From contig JABAKD010000024.1 in assembly GCA_012845835.1 (NCBI GenBank), positions 4,474,181 through 4,538,180 of the forward strand: a stretch of DNA of 64,000 bases, written 5' to 3'. A program made the position numbers and the translations under genes. Source of the stretch: Undaria pinnatifida (Eukaryota; Sar; Phaeophyceae; Laminariales; Alariaceae). The notes below the pieces were generated by a model. The model ran no database searches and was not told the DNA's origin. It worked only from the letters and a program-made list of their open reading frames with translations. Below are positions 31,139 through 43,109 of the stretch, in pieces; within the stretch, counting starts at the first letter, position 1, and each line of letters begins with the position of its first letter.

Positions 31139-32289
31139 GTGGGGAAGGATGCCTGCCTCTCTTCCTCCTCCGCCGCCTGCTGCGCCATGAGCGCACGCTG
31201 TCGTCGCTTCAGCTCCGACATGGGGACGAAGTCCGACACCAGCGGTAGGAATCGACCTTTGTGCCGCGGCCGGTTGTTCGCAACGCGCTGCCGGCTCTGG
31301 TAGGAGGACGCGCGCGACCACAGGCGGCGCTTTTTTTTCGCCAGGTAGCGCTCCACCTTCTGCCGCCGGAGTTCCTTCTGGGAAAGGCCACAGTCATGCT
31401 CGTCACCACCAGCACCGTTCACCATGGCCATATTTGTTGCCGTGGGCATCACCGCCATCGCTTCCGCCGCTGCAACCCCCACACCGGCAGCGCCAGCATC
31501 AGCGGCACCGTCGGGTGGGCCTCCCGCGAACATGTCGCTCGCTCCTTCTCCTCCCCCCTCACCCCCACTGAAGTCGAAGGCCGGGGCAGGCGTAACAGCG
31601 TTCTCGCCGCCGGTGCCCTCCGCCATGTCGCCCTCCAGTGCCACAGGTGGCACTATCGTCGTGGCCGCCACCGCCGCAGCCGCCGCCGGAGCAGCCTTCG
31701 GGGCAGCCTCCGGCACGGCCCAATCCGCAGCGAGCGGAGCCTGGGCCACGTGTTTCTCCATGTCGTCATCCCCGACCCCCTGCCCCATTCCCGCCTCCTC
31801 CTCTTCCCCCGTTGGTACTGCTACAGTGGCGGGCGCCTGGCCGATGTCGCCGGTGTCCCCGATCGGGAGGGGCATGAAAGCGTCTGGGCTGTTCAGCCAA
31901 TCGAACTCGTCGTCGTCGACTTCCATGCCTTGGTTACCCGCGTTAAGGCCGCCCTCAGGGAAGCACCCCCCGGCGGGCCCATCGTCGAGTTCCCTGAACA
32001 TGTCCAAGAACTCGTTCACACCGCTCGCGATCAGGTCCTCGTAAGAGTCGCCGGAGCCCGTGTCCACCTCGAAGTGGGAAGCATCATGGTTCATTTTTGC
32101 GCCTAGGGCGTCACCGGTGGCCGGAACGTACGGCTCCTTCTCTGGTGCCGCGGCGACGGTCTCGTCACCCACCGTGGAGACTGCTGCTTCTGCCGCTGCC
32201 CAGACGTCGCCTCCGTCGATCATGTCCTTTGCAACAGGCATGTCTACGTCGGGGTTGTGCGTGGTGCTCGCGCTGCCAATAAACTGCAT
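31060..32289 (-). CDS. CCT-domain protein (CONSTANS/TOC1-type motif)
   Basis: From ATG 32287-32289 the frame is open for 409 codons to TGA 31060-31062. It may extend upstream without ATG past 32445, so an earlier exon is possible. The N-terminal two thirds are acidic and low-complexity (VDDDEFDWLNSPD, Ala-rich runs), like an activation region. Near residue 320 lies RRQKVERYLAKKKRRLW followed by YQSRQRVANNRPRHKGRF, which matches the CCT motif R..KV.RY..K...R.....Y.SRK..A..RPR.KGRF closely. CCT proteins bind DNA, often with NF-Y subunits, and act in light, clock or flowering control in plants and algae; the role here is inferred. A C-terminal tail of about 70 residues rich in Gln/Glu follows. 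No B-box or response-regulator domain is visible. Confidence 0.85.
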   Translation of the reverse strand: MQFIGSASTTHNPDVDMPVAKDMIDGGDVWAAAEAAVSTVGDETVAAAPEKEPYVPATGDALGAKMNHDASHFEVDTGSGDSYEDLIASGVNEFLDMFRELDDGPAGGCFPEGGLNAGNQGMEVDDDEFDWLNSPDAFMPLPIGDTGDIGQAPATVAVPTGEEEEAGMGQGVGDDDMEKHVAQAPLAADWAVPEAAPKAAPAAAAAVAATTIVPPVALEGDMAEGTGGENAVTPAPAFDFSGGEGGGEGASDMFAGGPPDGAADAGAAGVGVAAAEAMAVMPTATNMAMVNGAGGDEHDCGLSQKELRRQKVERYLAKKKRRLWSRASSYQSRQRVANNRPRHKGRFLPLVSDFVPMSELKRRQRALMAQQAAEEEERQASFPTLDAPPGGWGTSPQFPGVGDYGQGDG

Positions 32290-32445
32290 CGTGCCGCTAA
32301 ATTTCGGGCTAGCCGCTGCTGTCGTAATCGCGGTAGCGCTCGCCCCGCTGCTGGTGTTACTTGCTGGCGGTGTCCTAGTCGCTCGCTGCCTCGGGCTTTT
32401 ATCTATCGCGCGTGTTCGTTTGACCTGCGCGGCGCTTGTTGTCAC

Positions 32446-32844
32446 TCTCTCTTTCTGTTGTATCTGTTTCTGGCTAGGTGCCTGTAGCTCACCGTATCCC
32501 TCGCACTATCGTTTTTTCTTAGGGCCTCGATGTTGTCGTCCTTGTCCTGCGATGTCGTAGGAGCATGAAGATTGTTGCCGCGGGGAGTTTCCTAACATGT
32601 TGTTGGTCGAGTAGAAGGGGCTGTTTCGTGGAGGGACACTGTTTAGTTTAGTTCGTGGTGATCGGAAGCCCTGGGCGGAAATGCGAGGCGAAAGAAAAGC
32701 GGGAAGGGGGGGGGGGAGGACGGGTCCGTGTCGTCAAAATCGTGTCCAACGCACGAATATATCACTGCAAGAAACTGCAACTATAAAAACGATATAAATA
32801 CAAAAAGTGCGAGCTCCACCAAGGGTTAAAAATCAAAGTAACCA
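32446..32844. other. Upstream flank of the CCT gene
   Basis: The CCT frame stays open here with no ATG, so this may be 5' exon or 5' UTR. A run of G at 32708-32717 follows. No clear TATA box. Confidence 0.35.
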
Positions 32845-33040
32845 ACCGCTGAGAGCGCCTTGCAGCGTGGGTAAGCGCCATTCGATGCGAGTCGACGAGG
32901 GAAGAAAGATCTCAAGGCTTCTCGCGATAAAAATGAAGGCACGTATCGTAAGTGGAGGGGGGGGGGAGCCTGCTTGGTGACTCTGGATCTGGGTTTCGTT
33001 TAGCAGGGAGAAAGAGAAGAAAAAGTGCATAGCCCGCAAC
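32845..33040 (+). mobile_element. SINE family A, 5'-truncated copy
   Basis: gctgagagcgccttgcagcg, tgggtaagcgccattcgatg, cgagtcgacgagggaagaaa and tcgcgataaaaatgaaggca match 41881-42050. The tRNA-like head is missing. Confidence 0.75.
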
Positions 33041-34569
33041 AAAATTGTACCAAACAACGTCTTTACCACTACCAGGCACGGGTCGGATTTTTTTCTCCTA
33101 GATTGGACGGGGGGGGGGGTCGAAAGACAAGTTCAAGTAGAGAAAAAAACGGTATTTTCTTGAATCGTCCTTTGATTGATTTGTTTTGTATTTCGATGTT
33201 TTTGACAAGTGTGGCACAGGTTTCTCTTTTCGTCGCATTCCCTCGTACCAAGAACGACATGAAAAATAGAAGCATCCCACGCGCGACTACCAAACACCAC
33301 CGCCGATTTCCGATTTACAGCCAAGCGGTGTACCGATACTACTCCGAATAATTACATTGCTAACAGAAGACGGCGTGCCTTCAGTCAAACCCAAGGGTAC
33401 TATCAAATCAACAATTTAGTGGCGTACCAGGTAGCAAGAACGACACACGTACAGGTATAAAAAGACAGCCAGAGGGTACAATACAACCGACTGTAAGCGG
33501 GGAGTGTCTTTATAGACACCACTAATGTTCATCTACTGACGTACCGACAACTGCATACCACTTTCAAACGACAAAGGCAACGTGCTGTAGTAGAGAGATG
33601 GCGTGCGATGGACTCAAGATTCAAGTGGGGCAACGTTGACTAAAAGACCAAGGAAAGGTCATCGGAGAGCCCCAGCTAGCGATGGGGAAATGAGATTCCG
33701 CGCTTATGCGGAAAAAAAGGCTTCATGAGCGTTTCTTTTTGGCTCAACTATGTTTGGCCAAGTAACCACAGAACACAGTTCGGGCAATGTTTCGGACTTG
33801 CGCAGCAGCAGTATCCTATAAAAAAATTGAATCCCCGGCAGCGGTGAGATCGAAGGTTCCGTCGAAACTCACCTTTGCAAGCTGTGTGATACTCCAAATC
33901 TATGGCGATTGTTATTGACCTCCGCCTGTTGACGTTCAGCGATTGCCGTCCTAAACATGATTGGATGGACAGCACGATATCATACTTGCAAAAAAACTGC
34001 CAATAAAATACTATCTCGTACCTGGTACCCTACATCACAACACAGCGACGCAGAAATGCCCAACGTGGCCGCGCCCTCCTACAATCAGGGGAGCACATCT
34101 TCCACCACGACTTTCAACAACACACGCGACCGATACACGTGTACGCATCAAGCAACCGACGTAGTGCTCAACTTATATGTTGAGGGTAGAGGATGTCGAC
34201 AAAGATTACCTAACTGTAGCAGGGGCCACAGGATAGACTTAGTGCTCGAATAAAAAATGTACCACATACCAAGTACAGCTGTTTGGCATGTACATCGAGC
34301 TTTGACAACAAACGGGCTCCTAGTCCATGCACCCGTACTGCCGGTCCGAACATCGCTCCCAAGGCAACCGGTCGAGTTCGGCCACATTTAATTAGATACC
34401 AGCAACACCGGCAACCACACAGTGGCTTATTGGCAAACAAACCTGGAAAATACCGATAGGCCGGAAACGCAACCTCGAGTGCCCCGAAGATTTTTTCGCT
34501 ATGCGCAAAATGGCGACAAGATAGATAGCGTCAGTCATGTCTTGTGAGTATAATAGAGGTGTACATTTT
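33041..34569. other. No gene seen
   Basis: It contains a short relative of the foldback module near 33840-33890 (ggtgagatcgaagg, aaactcacctttgcaagctg). Other open frames have no support. Confidence 0.4.
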
Positions 34570-35330
34570 CGAGTACTCGTGGCCAACGTGAACACGCCAT
34601 CCCCCGAGTAAGTACCCGAGTAAGTTAGGCTATTGTCGGCGAGTACCCGGGTACTCGTGTAAAAGACGAGTACCCGGGTACGCGCGACCTCCTTGGACCA
34701 TTTGTTTTTCGTCCATGAAGTTGTATCGAACAGAGAGCTTGTAACGCAACGCATACCACGTTCGACCCGACGATGGCAACAATGACTTCCGTCCATACTC
34801 CCATGAACAGACTAAATTATTCGTGTTCGGGTGTTCAAAGCAGTCGGATGAGTCATTGACACATTTTTCATGGTACATGGGACGGTAGAGAGAAACCTGG
34901 ATGCACGCTGCACGCGGAGACGTGCAAAACAAAGGACATGTGAAGCTCGCTGAGTGTCTTAAAGCAATGGCGCCCAGGGAACGTGAGTTGTAGGGTGATC
35001 TGATCAGTCGCCATCCATCTCCCGGGTTTCCAGGGTGCCTCACCGGGTACTACTCGGGTACCCGGGTGTTTGACAATACAAGGGATCCACCCTAGTACTA
35101 AATTCGTCCGACACAGCTTTAGAAAAGTTTTCCTGGAGATATTTGGGATATGCATACATTATCAAGGGGGCGTGATTTAGAGGATGAAACATGCCGCCCC
35201 CGGGGTTTTCAAGGGTGAAACGGCAAGCACGGGACCCGAAATACTCGGCGAGTATTACGTCCAACTCGTATATACCCGTCAAGGTTTTTTGCCAGACGGG
35301 CAATACTCACTAGTACCCGGGGAAATTAGT
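34570..35330. repeat. Cluster of GAGTACCCGGGTACTC palindromes
   Basis: cgagtacccgggtactcg occurs complete near 34640 and with variations near 34570, 34610, 34668, 35046 and 35315. A + frame at 35184-35438 (GETASTGPEILGEYYVQL) and an opposing frame at 35040-35303 are both open; I cannot choose between them. Confidence 0.5.
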
Positions 35331-36000
35331 AAAGGGGTGCAATTTAAAGCGAGCGGACGAGGCGAGGAACTGCAGAAAATCCTTGCGAGAAGAACGATTG
35401 TAGGATGCACCTTAGTTAGGGTGGGTGGGGGTTGCTAACTCCATCATACAAACTTGACCGCGGATTTAAGTTACGCAAAGGGAGGGAGCCGCCGGAGAAA
35501 AGCGCAGAGAAAACACGGGACGCAGAGGGGGAAGGTATCTCGTACGCAGGGAGTGTGCCGATTTCACACCCTTTCGAACTTTCACAAACGATCCCAGGAG
35601 GGGGCAGTTGAGAGAACTTTGGAGTATACTACTTTGAAAGGGGAGAAAGAACGCAGAACGCGCCTGAGTACAGTATGCCAAAAACCCGCTATTCTGGTGA
35701 AAAAGCTTACCCATGTATTTTTACCACAAGTACCAACAATCCTGACAAAGCCATCCATCCACAAACCATCCGTATATGCCACAGCAGTATAGTAGCAAGT
35801 ACAATGAGAAACAGATGTGCTGAATTTTGCTCAAAATTGGCCACCCAAAGTACACAAGTGCCTTGTTACTGCTTGAATCAAGTAGACAAACCGGTACCCT
35901 ACTACCTAATAAATCATCAACTAATCAAAGGTTATTCGCACATCAAAGTGTTCAGATGATTCTTAGTATAATATAATTATTATAAAAAATGAAAATACAC

Positions 36001-36190
36001 TCCAGCTGTGAGATTGAAGATATAATATGTCAAATGGTTTCGCATGATAGGTAACATAACGCATCGTATATTTGGTTTTGATTTACGAAACTTACTAAAA
36101 AAAGGGCGATCGACGTGGTACGCAGCTTGCAAAGATGAGCATCGACCTTAATTTCGTCGAACTCATAGCTGACGTCGTTAGGCCATCTCT
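36001..36190. repeat. Foldback-family module (FB), copy near 36.1 kb
   Basis: The edge tataaaaaatgaaaatacac followed by tccagctgtgag is identical in type to the centre of the 55064 palindrome. It is followed by cgcagcttgcaaagatgagc and cgaactcatagctgacgtc. Confidence 0.65.
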
Positions 36191-36539
36191 TATAACGGCG
36201 CATCCGAAACAGAAAATGAGCTTGATTTTCGGACGAAGATGAGCTGATTATTGGACGGCAGAATCAGACGGGCAGAATCGGATCGACGACCTTTATCACG
36301 AAGCCCGAATTTACAGGTTGTCATTTTAACGAAGTTCTCGCGAAAAATAATCAACAACGGCGATCGCTTGACCACGTACAAACTCGCACGAGTTCGCTGC
36401 ACCAGAGCATCTCAGCGCACACGCAGATGAAGCTTTGTAAATGGGGCGAGGGAAAACACGCCGTGTGCGCTTCACGCGAGGAGGATTGTCTTTCCCCTCG
36501 CTCTCGTCGAATACTTGAAAAAAATGTTCGACTCACGAA

Positions 36540-36625
36540 TAAATTTGTAAAAACGGGCGACCGATGTATAATACAGCTTGCAAAAATGAGCATCGACCCT
36601 AAATTTGACGAACTCACAGCTGACG
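36540..36625. repeat. FB module, second direct copy
   Basis: acagcttgcaaaaatgagca, tcgaccctaaatttgacgaa and ctcacagctgacgtt repeat the 36120-36180 segment about 460 bases further on. Confidence 0.65.
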
Positions 36626-36639
36626 TTAGAATAATTGCA

Positions 36640-37560
36640 AACAAGATCGATGGCCAAAACCTGGTATACCCGGTGCCTTTGTGGATAACATCGGGTACCT
36701 TTCATTTTCAGTGTTCGCCACGCCCTTAGGACGCAATCTGATTGGCCAACGCCGGCCTCCACCCGACGATGGCCAAATTTCCGCCGGCTAGACCCGTTTT
36801 TGGCTACTCAATCCGCAAAAGGCACCCGATTATTATACTCCCATACCACATAATGGCCGGGCTACATCGACCCACCACGCACCACATCCGCGTTCCACCC
36901 GACTTCATCCCTCTGTTTTACCGACGAAGGAGCACAAAAACCATCTGCTCGATGTCCATGACGCGATACTCCCGACCTCTCACTCTCCTCCGACCAAAAA
37001 GCCACCGCAGAATCGCGGTCTCTCTCTCTCCTTCGACCAAAAAGCCACCTCAGCACAGCACCGGCAGAGACAAAACCATGAGCGTCGCTACGACCCTCTT
37101 TAAGAACAAGTGCTTTCCAACGACGAAGTCGCCGCGGGAGGCCGTGGGCGTATCACAAGCGACAACTAGCTCGTGAAGGAGAGAGATCAGGCGAACGAAA
37201 TCATGGACATCAAGCGGATGGTTCTTGTGCGTCTTCGTCGGTAACAGAGGGATGTGAAGTCGAGAGCCGAGTGGAACAGCAGTGGAACTCAGATGGTGCG
37301 TGGTGGGCCGTTGGGCGGATGTGGTCGAACGGTCCGGCCATTATCGGGTAGGGGGGAATATCAATCGGGTACCTGTTGCGGGTTGAGTAGCAAAAAACGG
37401 GCCTACCAGGCGGAATTGTGGCCAACGTCGGGCGGAGGCCGGCGCTGGCCAATCACATGGCGTCCTGGGTGCGTGGCGCATATTGAAATAGAAGAGTACC
37501 CGATTTTATCCACAAAGGCCCCGCGGGTGTTCCCGATTTTGGCCATCGCTCATAAAAAGT
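36640..37560. mobile_element. Foldback element with about 300-bp inverted arms
   Basis: The left arm, about 36645-36935 (cgatggccaaaacc, tttgtggataac, gattggccaacgccggcctc, acgcaccacatccg, ctctgttttaccgacgaag), is the reverse complement of the right arm, about 37235-37555 (cttcgtcggtaacagag, ggccggcgctggccaatcac, ttatccacaaag, ttttggccatcg). The roughly 300-base centre codes for nothing recognised. This is the layout of a foldback or large hairpin transposon, non-autonomous. Confidence 0.75.
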
Positions 37561-39564
37561 CAGAATCCATGGCTGCTCATGTGCTCATATTGCTCATACT
37601 GCAATTAACAGCACTCGAGGGTTCTGTACTTTTTTCTACAGCGGATACCGCCTGTGCGTCAGCACGCAGCACAACAATACAACACACAACACCCTGCCGC
37701 AACAAGAACCTCAGAGCCGATTATTTTCAAACCAAGAAGGTTGACATGGCACACAACGAACATGATGGCTTTGGAAAGATCTCGCCGATATCTCACCACG
37801 CACACATGTATCGTACGTATTTAGGTAAGCGTTTGAGGTATCCCCGTTGTCGAAAAAATCGGCTACATCTCATCCCGCCCGGACCCAGAATAATGAACAA
37901 GGCCAGCTGGGGAGAAAGGCAAGCAAGAACGGTGCGAGAGAGGCCAAAAGAAAAAAAAGGAAAGGAAAGTAAAGCAAGCGACAACCCACCAGATGGCCTC
38001 TCAAGCTCTCAAGACTTTGTTCTCGTACGCGGCTAAAGTGTGCGGCGCAAAAAATTCATGGTTACCCCGCCAGCGTGTGAAGCAGGGCGGACAGGTATGT
38101 ATATAACAGCCACTGCTGCTGCACACAGACTGTCGCACCCGCCTTCGGTGCAAGCCCACCACACCACAGTCACGACGGTAAATCATTGTTATTGGGTGCA
38201 CTGGCCTGGGCAGAGAACTGTCTGCAAGCTCGGCTCGACCCCACTCCCGTTTAGACCAACACGAAGGCACACAAGGACTGTTGAAGGACTCGTTCAGGAG
38301 TTTAGAGCTGCAGTACGAGTACATGTATGATATGATCTGGCACTGCCCTGATTCGACAACCTTCAAATAACATCGCTTGGATCAACTCACACCTCCCGTT
38401 CCGGTCTCTGCCAGCCCGACAAACTGAAGTGGGCAGGTATAAGGGGGGTAAATGTACGAAGGCGTTAGGCTGCTGTCGCTCACCTGCGGTCAGTTCTTTA
38501 GCGGGAAGCCATGACGCAACCTTGTCCAAGAAAAGTAAGCGTCGAGGGCAAGACGAAACAGGAACATGCAAAGAAGCCCCAATCTTGCTTCACGTTTTCG
38601 GTGAGGTAACCTGAAAACCATCAGGACCGGTCCTCAGGTCGTTCCGGATGGCGAGGGGCAGCCGCTCACAGCCAATCATCTGTCAGAACCTCACTTAATC
38701 TCGCCGCATTTTTTCGACAAAGCACACGCCTCGCAGCCTCTGTTGGGTGTTGGCCTCGATAAACCCCGCCCTCCCCCCTCGTCGTGCCAGTTATAGTTGT
38801 CAAATATGTGCTCCGGGAAAATATTGCCGACTCCGCAGTCAAGCTTGGCACCGCGTGATGCCAAGCGGGGATTTCGAGAGATTCAAGAACGCCAGGTGAG
38901 ACGCAGCCTGTTTTTTTTTTCAAGCTGTGTACAGCAATTGGTGTACAGCAGCAGTGTACAGAGCGTACCAGGTGCATGGTGGGATAACCTAACCTATGGA
39001 GCGATCTCTCGCACCGACCTGTAGACTGTAGACTTTCAACGGGTGCATACTTCACCTGCTGTTGATAACTGGACATCCCCTAGCAGGGGCGTAGGGTCGT
39101 TTGCGTTCGGAAATCTTTCCGCCATATGGTTTTGCGTTGATCCCGTACCTCCTGCTGTGCCGTTTCAGCAGCAGTAGTACGAGTCTTATCATACGTGCAC
39201 GAGGGATTGTCGGGGGATGGTGGGTAGGTGTTGCCGCTGCTATTAGTTGTTGGGCGAAATTCGGGTTTATCACGACGACAGCGTTGCACCGACCTTTATT
39301 TGAATTACGAGAATTCTCTGTGCGCTCGTGTGCCATCGCACGTGTCAACCGTCGGGCTCAAGTAGTGCTGGCGTGCAGGCACTGCGTAGCAGTAGGTCGA
39401 TAGCGTGCTGCACATTTTAGGCCCTGCACTGCTCGGCTTGACTCCCACAAGTATGTACCTGATACTGCTCTGCTCACGTGTAGGAGCGTACTTGGCGCAG
39501 GTACCCGCAGCGAGGTAGCCCGTCAATTCCCTGGACCAATCTCTCTTGAAATGCTAATTATATT
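37561..39564. other. No secure gene
   Basis: A + frame from ATG 37569 starts MAAHVLILLILQLTALEG, which resembles a signal peptide, and could be a first exon, but no donor or partner stands out. Frames at 38001-38366 and 38666-39076 are unsupported. Confidence 0.35.
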
Positions 39565-39795
39565 TCAAGAAAATATGGCCTGGAGTGTTGAAGCGAGTCC
39601 AACGTCGCCAGAGTCGTTAAGGGCCGTGATTTTTACCCCGCTCGTTTCCTCGATCCCCACCTGCTGTAGTGTTGCTGCACCTGATGCGTTATTCCCCCCC
39701 CCCCCCCGCTCCACGACCGCCCCGCCATTGACCGTATGACTTTTAGATACCAGGCACATAACGATTACTGCAAGTATGCCTAGCTTCGTTACCAT
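39565..39795 (-). CDS. Possible small secreted protein (76 residues)
   Basis: ATG 39793-39795 opens MVTKLGILAVIVMCLVSKS, a good signal peptide (basic n-region, hydrophobic core, likely cleavage before VNGG). It then runs Gly/Asn-rich and mixed sequence to TGA 39565-39567. A C run on the + strand at 39691-39707 codes for four or more Gly and would be slippage-prone. A weak relative of the middle part lies at 39900-39950. No family is recognised. It could also be the first exon of a longer gene. Confidence 0.4.
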   Translation of the reverse strand: MVTKLGILAVIVMCLVSKSHTVNGGAVVERGGGGNNASGAATLQQVGIEETSGVKITALNDSGDVGLASTLQAIFS

Positions 39796-41394
39796 TGTAC
39801 TATCAACAGCAGTAACGCCGCCGCCGATTTAAAAGCCCCCTGACGCCCCCCCGCCCCCCCCCCCCCCCCCCCGCCGCCCCCTCGCCCTCGCCCCCCCTTT
39901 CCACCACCGCCCCGCCGTTGACCACGTCACTTTCAAATGTAACTGTTGCGGCAGGCTAAATACCAACACCTACGCATTTTTTGTAATAAGGCAGACTGTC
40001 GCCTCCTTTCCATTGTCTACTACTAACGGTCATGCCGCCAACGATTTTCAACCCCCCAACCCCAACTTCAGCCTTCCCCTTACCTTTTCCTTACCATAAC
40101 CCTAAAAATCACATTTACATACCTTGGTATCGGCTGCGGCGGACGCCGTTGCGCTCCTCATCCCGCCCATGACGAGTCCTCGGCAGATTTAGGCGCGCTT
40201 TTTATCACGCTTTCGCGAGCTCCCCCCCTCCTCCACAATAAAATGTTGAGGTTGCCTTCGCGACCGCCGACGCACTTCGAGTATAACAGCAACAGCACGA
40301 CGACAGCTGCAGCTGCAGTATTAAGTATTGTAGAACGACGACATGGACGCCGGCGGGTAGTGCTCACGGTACACAACGCACACGAGCACCGTAAGCACGA
40401 GCATTCATGAGAAAGACGCACTCGTATCGTAGGAGATGCTACCATTGTTCCACAACGTTATCGTGGACTGCTGTAAATCCAATCGTAGAGTCAACAGGAC
40501 GAGTGTATCCTGTTTATGCTGCTGCTGCGCGGCGGGGGCATGGTTGCTACAGGGGCCGACGCTGATGTTCATTATATTCGCACGGTATGCTCGCGCTCGA
40601 TTTTTGACGCTGTTTTGCTGCCTGTGTTTTGTAGCCGAGGCTGCTCTGTGCGCACCGAGTAGCACACTTTTCGTGTGATGCTTTGCTGTTCAAGGAATAC
40701 TTCCTTGTGGTTGTCATTCGAGTATGCTCGCTATTGCTCTATTTAGTCTATTTCTAGAGTGCTAGCTCTTGAGTCTAGACTACAGTGTAGACAATTTTGT
40801 TTGCTTATGCGCTATTTTATTCTGCACCGTAGTGTGTACAGCATGCGTTTCACTGCAAATTGTGTTTTGTCTTGAACGCTTTCGCTATTAGTATTGTTCT
40901 ATTGTGGCGGTGTCGAGCACTACAAGCACAACCCATGACTGCATTGGCGGAATATCAGGAGGGGAAGAAAGACAAGTAAATGAGTATCGTGCACGTAGAA
41001 ATACCCTGAAGTGCTACTCTTACACGAGAATACCTACTGTAGTATTGCTAGTGATTCAAATTCACCCGTTCTGCCGACACATCGAAATCGCTTCTCGCAC
41101 TCTTCTTTTTTGTTGCCCATCCCATTATGTTATCTTGGCACTTTTTTTTCCTTCTCTTTCTCGCTCCCTAGACGTACCTTATATCCGGGGTCACTTAAGC
41201 AGGCTCTTCCCCCCCCCCCCCCCCCTGCACTACGATACGTGCCTTTTTTTGTATCTCGAAATTGCTTCTGCCCTTTCTTCCCTAGTTGACTCGCATCGAG
41301 TTGCGCCTAGCCATGCTGCTACAGCAGTAGGCGCTCTCAGCGGTTGATCGATGATTACTTCTTAGTTTTGCAAATAAACTAAACAATCCGACCC
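39796..41394. other. Intergenic, C-rich
   Basis: Long C runs occur near 39847-39874 and 41206-41225. No supported gene. CTGCAGCTGCAG-type trinucleotide stretches near 40300. Confidence 0.4.
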
Positions 41395-41476
41395 ACGTTG
41401 GATTCGAACCCCACAACAAACGCTAGTAGTATTCGAGGGTAAGCACTACCAGGTAGGCTACCAGGGCGACAGCAAC
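41395..41476 (-). ncRNA. tRNA-like sequence (SINE head or pseudo-tRNA)
   Basis: Read on the - strand it starts gctgtcgccctggtag and has a perfect B box, ggttcgaatcc, then aacgtggg. The acceptor strands do not pair, so it is not a functional tRNA gene. The first bases resemble the heads of SINE families A and B. Confidence 0.5.
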
Positions 41477-41764
41477 TCTCTAGGATGACGAGTCGTGATG
41501 CGTTGTTGAACTTGCGAAATTACGATAAATTAAGTCGGACAAATCAATTTTGATGGATTTGAAAATATCCCCCCCCCTTTCGCGGGGGTGTCCATACAGC
41601 CTGCTTACGTCTGGCGCTGTGTGTGCCCCCCCTCATTTCCTGACCCCGGCTTCATGTGTGGCCAACGGATAATGGCTCTATAATGCTTCTGCATAGTGTG
41701 AAAAGTGAAAGTCCTTCCTTTTTTCCACTGGAGTATGATTCCATCATTAATACTCATCAGTAAA

Positions 41765-42105
41765 GCCGGTCGCCCCGGCGGTCTAGTGGTTACCCTCGAA
41801 TGCTACCTGCGTTGGTCCTTGAGTTCGATTCCCACCATGGTGAGATTTCCAATTTGTTTGCACAAATGCAAAAAAAAAAGGGATCAACTACTGAGAGCGC
41901 CTATTGATAGCAGCGTGGGTAGGCACAATTCGACGCGAGTCGACGAGGGAAGAAAATGCTGAATTATGCTCGCGATAAAAATGAAGGCACGTACCGTGTT
42001 GGAGAGGGGGGAGAAGGGCCCGCCATGTGACCCCGGATCTAATTTACTACTGGGAGGGAGCTCGAGAGCAGTGCGAGGAAAATAAAAGGATGACAAAAAA
42101 TAAAA
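41765..42105 (+). mobile_element. SINE family A, complete copy
   Basis: The head gccggtcgccccggcggtct followed by agtggtta (A box) and gagttcgattccca (B box) is tRNA-derived. The body carries cgagtcgacgagggaagaaa, tcgcgataaaaatgaaggca and gtgaccccggatct, ending gaggaaaataaaagg. Other copies are 53060 (complete) and 32845, 28705 and 23485 (partial). RNA polymerase III transcription is expected from the A and B boxes. Confidence 0.85.
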
Positions 42106-43109
42106 GTAACAGTTTGTCGTATATTTGCGGTGGGCTCAAGCTGCCTTCAATCCGTAGTTGGCGGTAAACAACACACATATGATATTTTTTTCTACTTGAC
42201 GCTGATTTTGTGTTCGTAGTCTCACGCGCATGGAACCATATCTGCAGTCATGTAGCCGAAGCCTTGCTGCACCACGGCAGCGGCAGCTTCCACCGGCTAG
42301 GCGGGCAGCTTCGGCCTTGAACAGCGGCAGCTCTCTGCGCATAGGGTATGTAGCGAGCAGAAACCCTGCCGCCGTTGTCGGAAAAAGCAAGTTGAAGTTC
42401 AGTTCGCGGACGATGCTCCATGATCACTTTACCCTCCTTTTGTTCCTGCAACCATTATATCCACACTAACTCCTAGTAGGTTTACCCCAAAGACGTGGGT
42501 GAAGTTCTAATGGGGTTAGAAAAGGGGTATAACCACCCTACGCACAGAGCTTTATTTGTCGAAGTTGTGGTGGGTGTTGGGTGTTGGCAGTACGATATTT
42601 TTCCTTGCTGGTGCTCTCCTCGTGCTGTTGACCACGGCTGTTAGTGAGGGTGTCTTCGTGAGGCTTGACCACCGCGCAGAGGTACCTGCTTTTTTTTCAA
42701 TCGTAGTATACCGGTATTGTACAGGTTGTAGAGCGCATGGCGCGAGAGAACATGGAAGCAGCGGCCAGCCATGTGTGCTCAACACCCCTTCCTTGCGCGC
42801 CACCGACAGAACCTTAGAACTACCGCCAGCGAGCGACACCCCTTGAACGGCGACAAAAGGCGTCGAACCGCTAGCTACGCTGGCTCTCCGATGTGAAACC
42901 TAGACCCAACCGTATCCCAATGATGAACCCTAGATCCTAAGGTATTCGAAAACAAGTGGAAGGAGAAGGCGGAGGGAGGAGGGGAGAGGGGAAGGCACGC
43001 ATCGAATTTCTTAGTAAGGTAGTTCGCTAGAACCCCGGTGGATCCGATCGAACGCGTGCTGGTGTCTGTTCTTGATCAGGTTGTTTCAGTCTGCCTCGGC
43101 ATCGACCAT
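42106..43109. other. No secure gene
   Basis: Opposing frames at 42136-42469 and a hydrophobic + frame at 42556 (TTG start, WWVLGVGSTIFFLAGALL) are noted without support. Confidence 0.35.

Noticed and set aside
31261-32560. Long + strand frames opposite the CCT gene
   Set aside because: Pro/Ala-rich shadows of the GC-rich CCT coding strand.
36427-36729. 100-codon + frame
   Set aside because: It runs across the FB module and the foldback arm, so it is repeat sequence.
41395-41476. Functional tRNA gene
   Set aside because: Good B box, but acceptor strands do not pair and the sequence resembles SINE heads.
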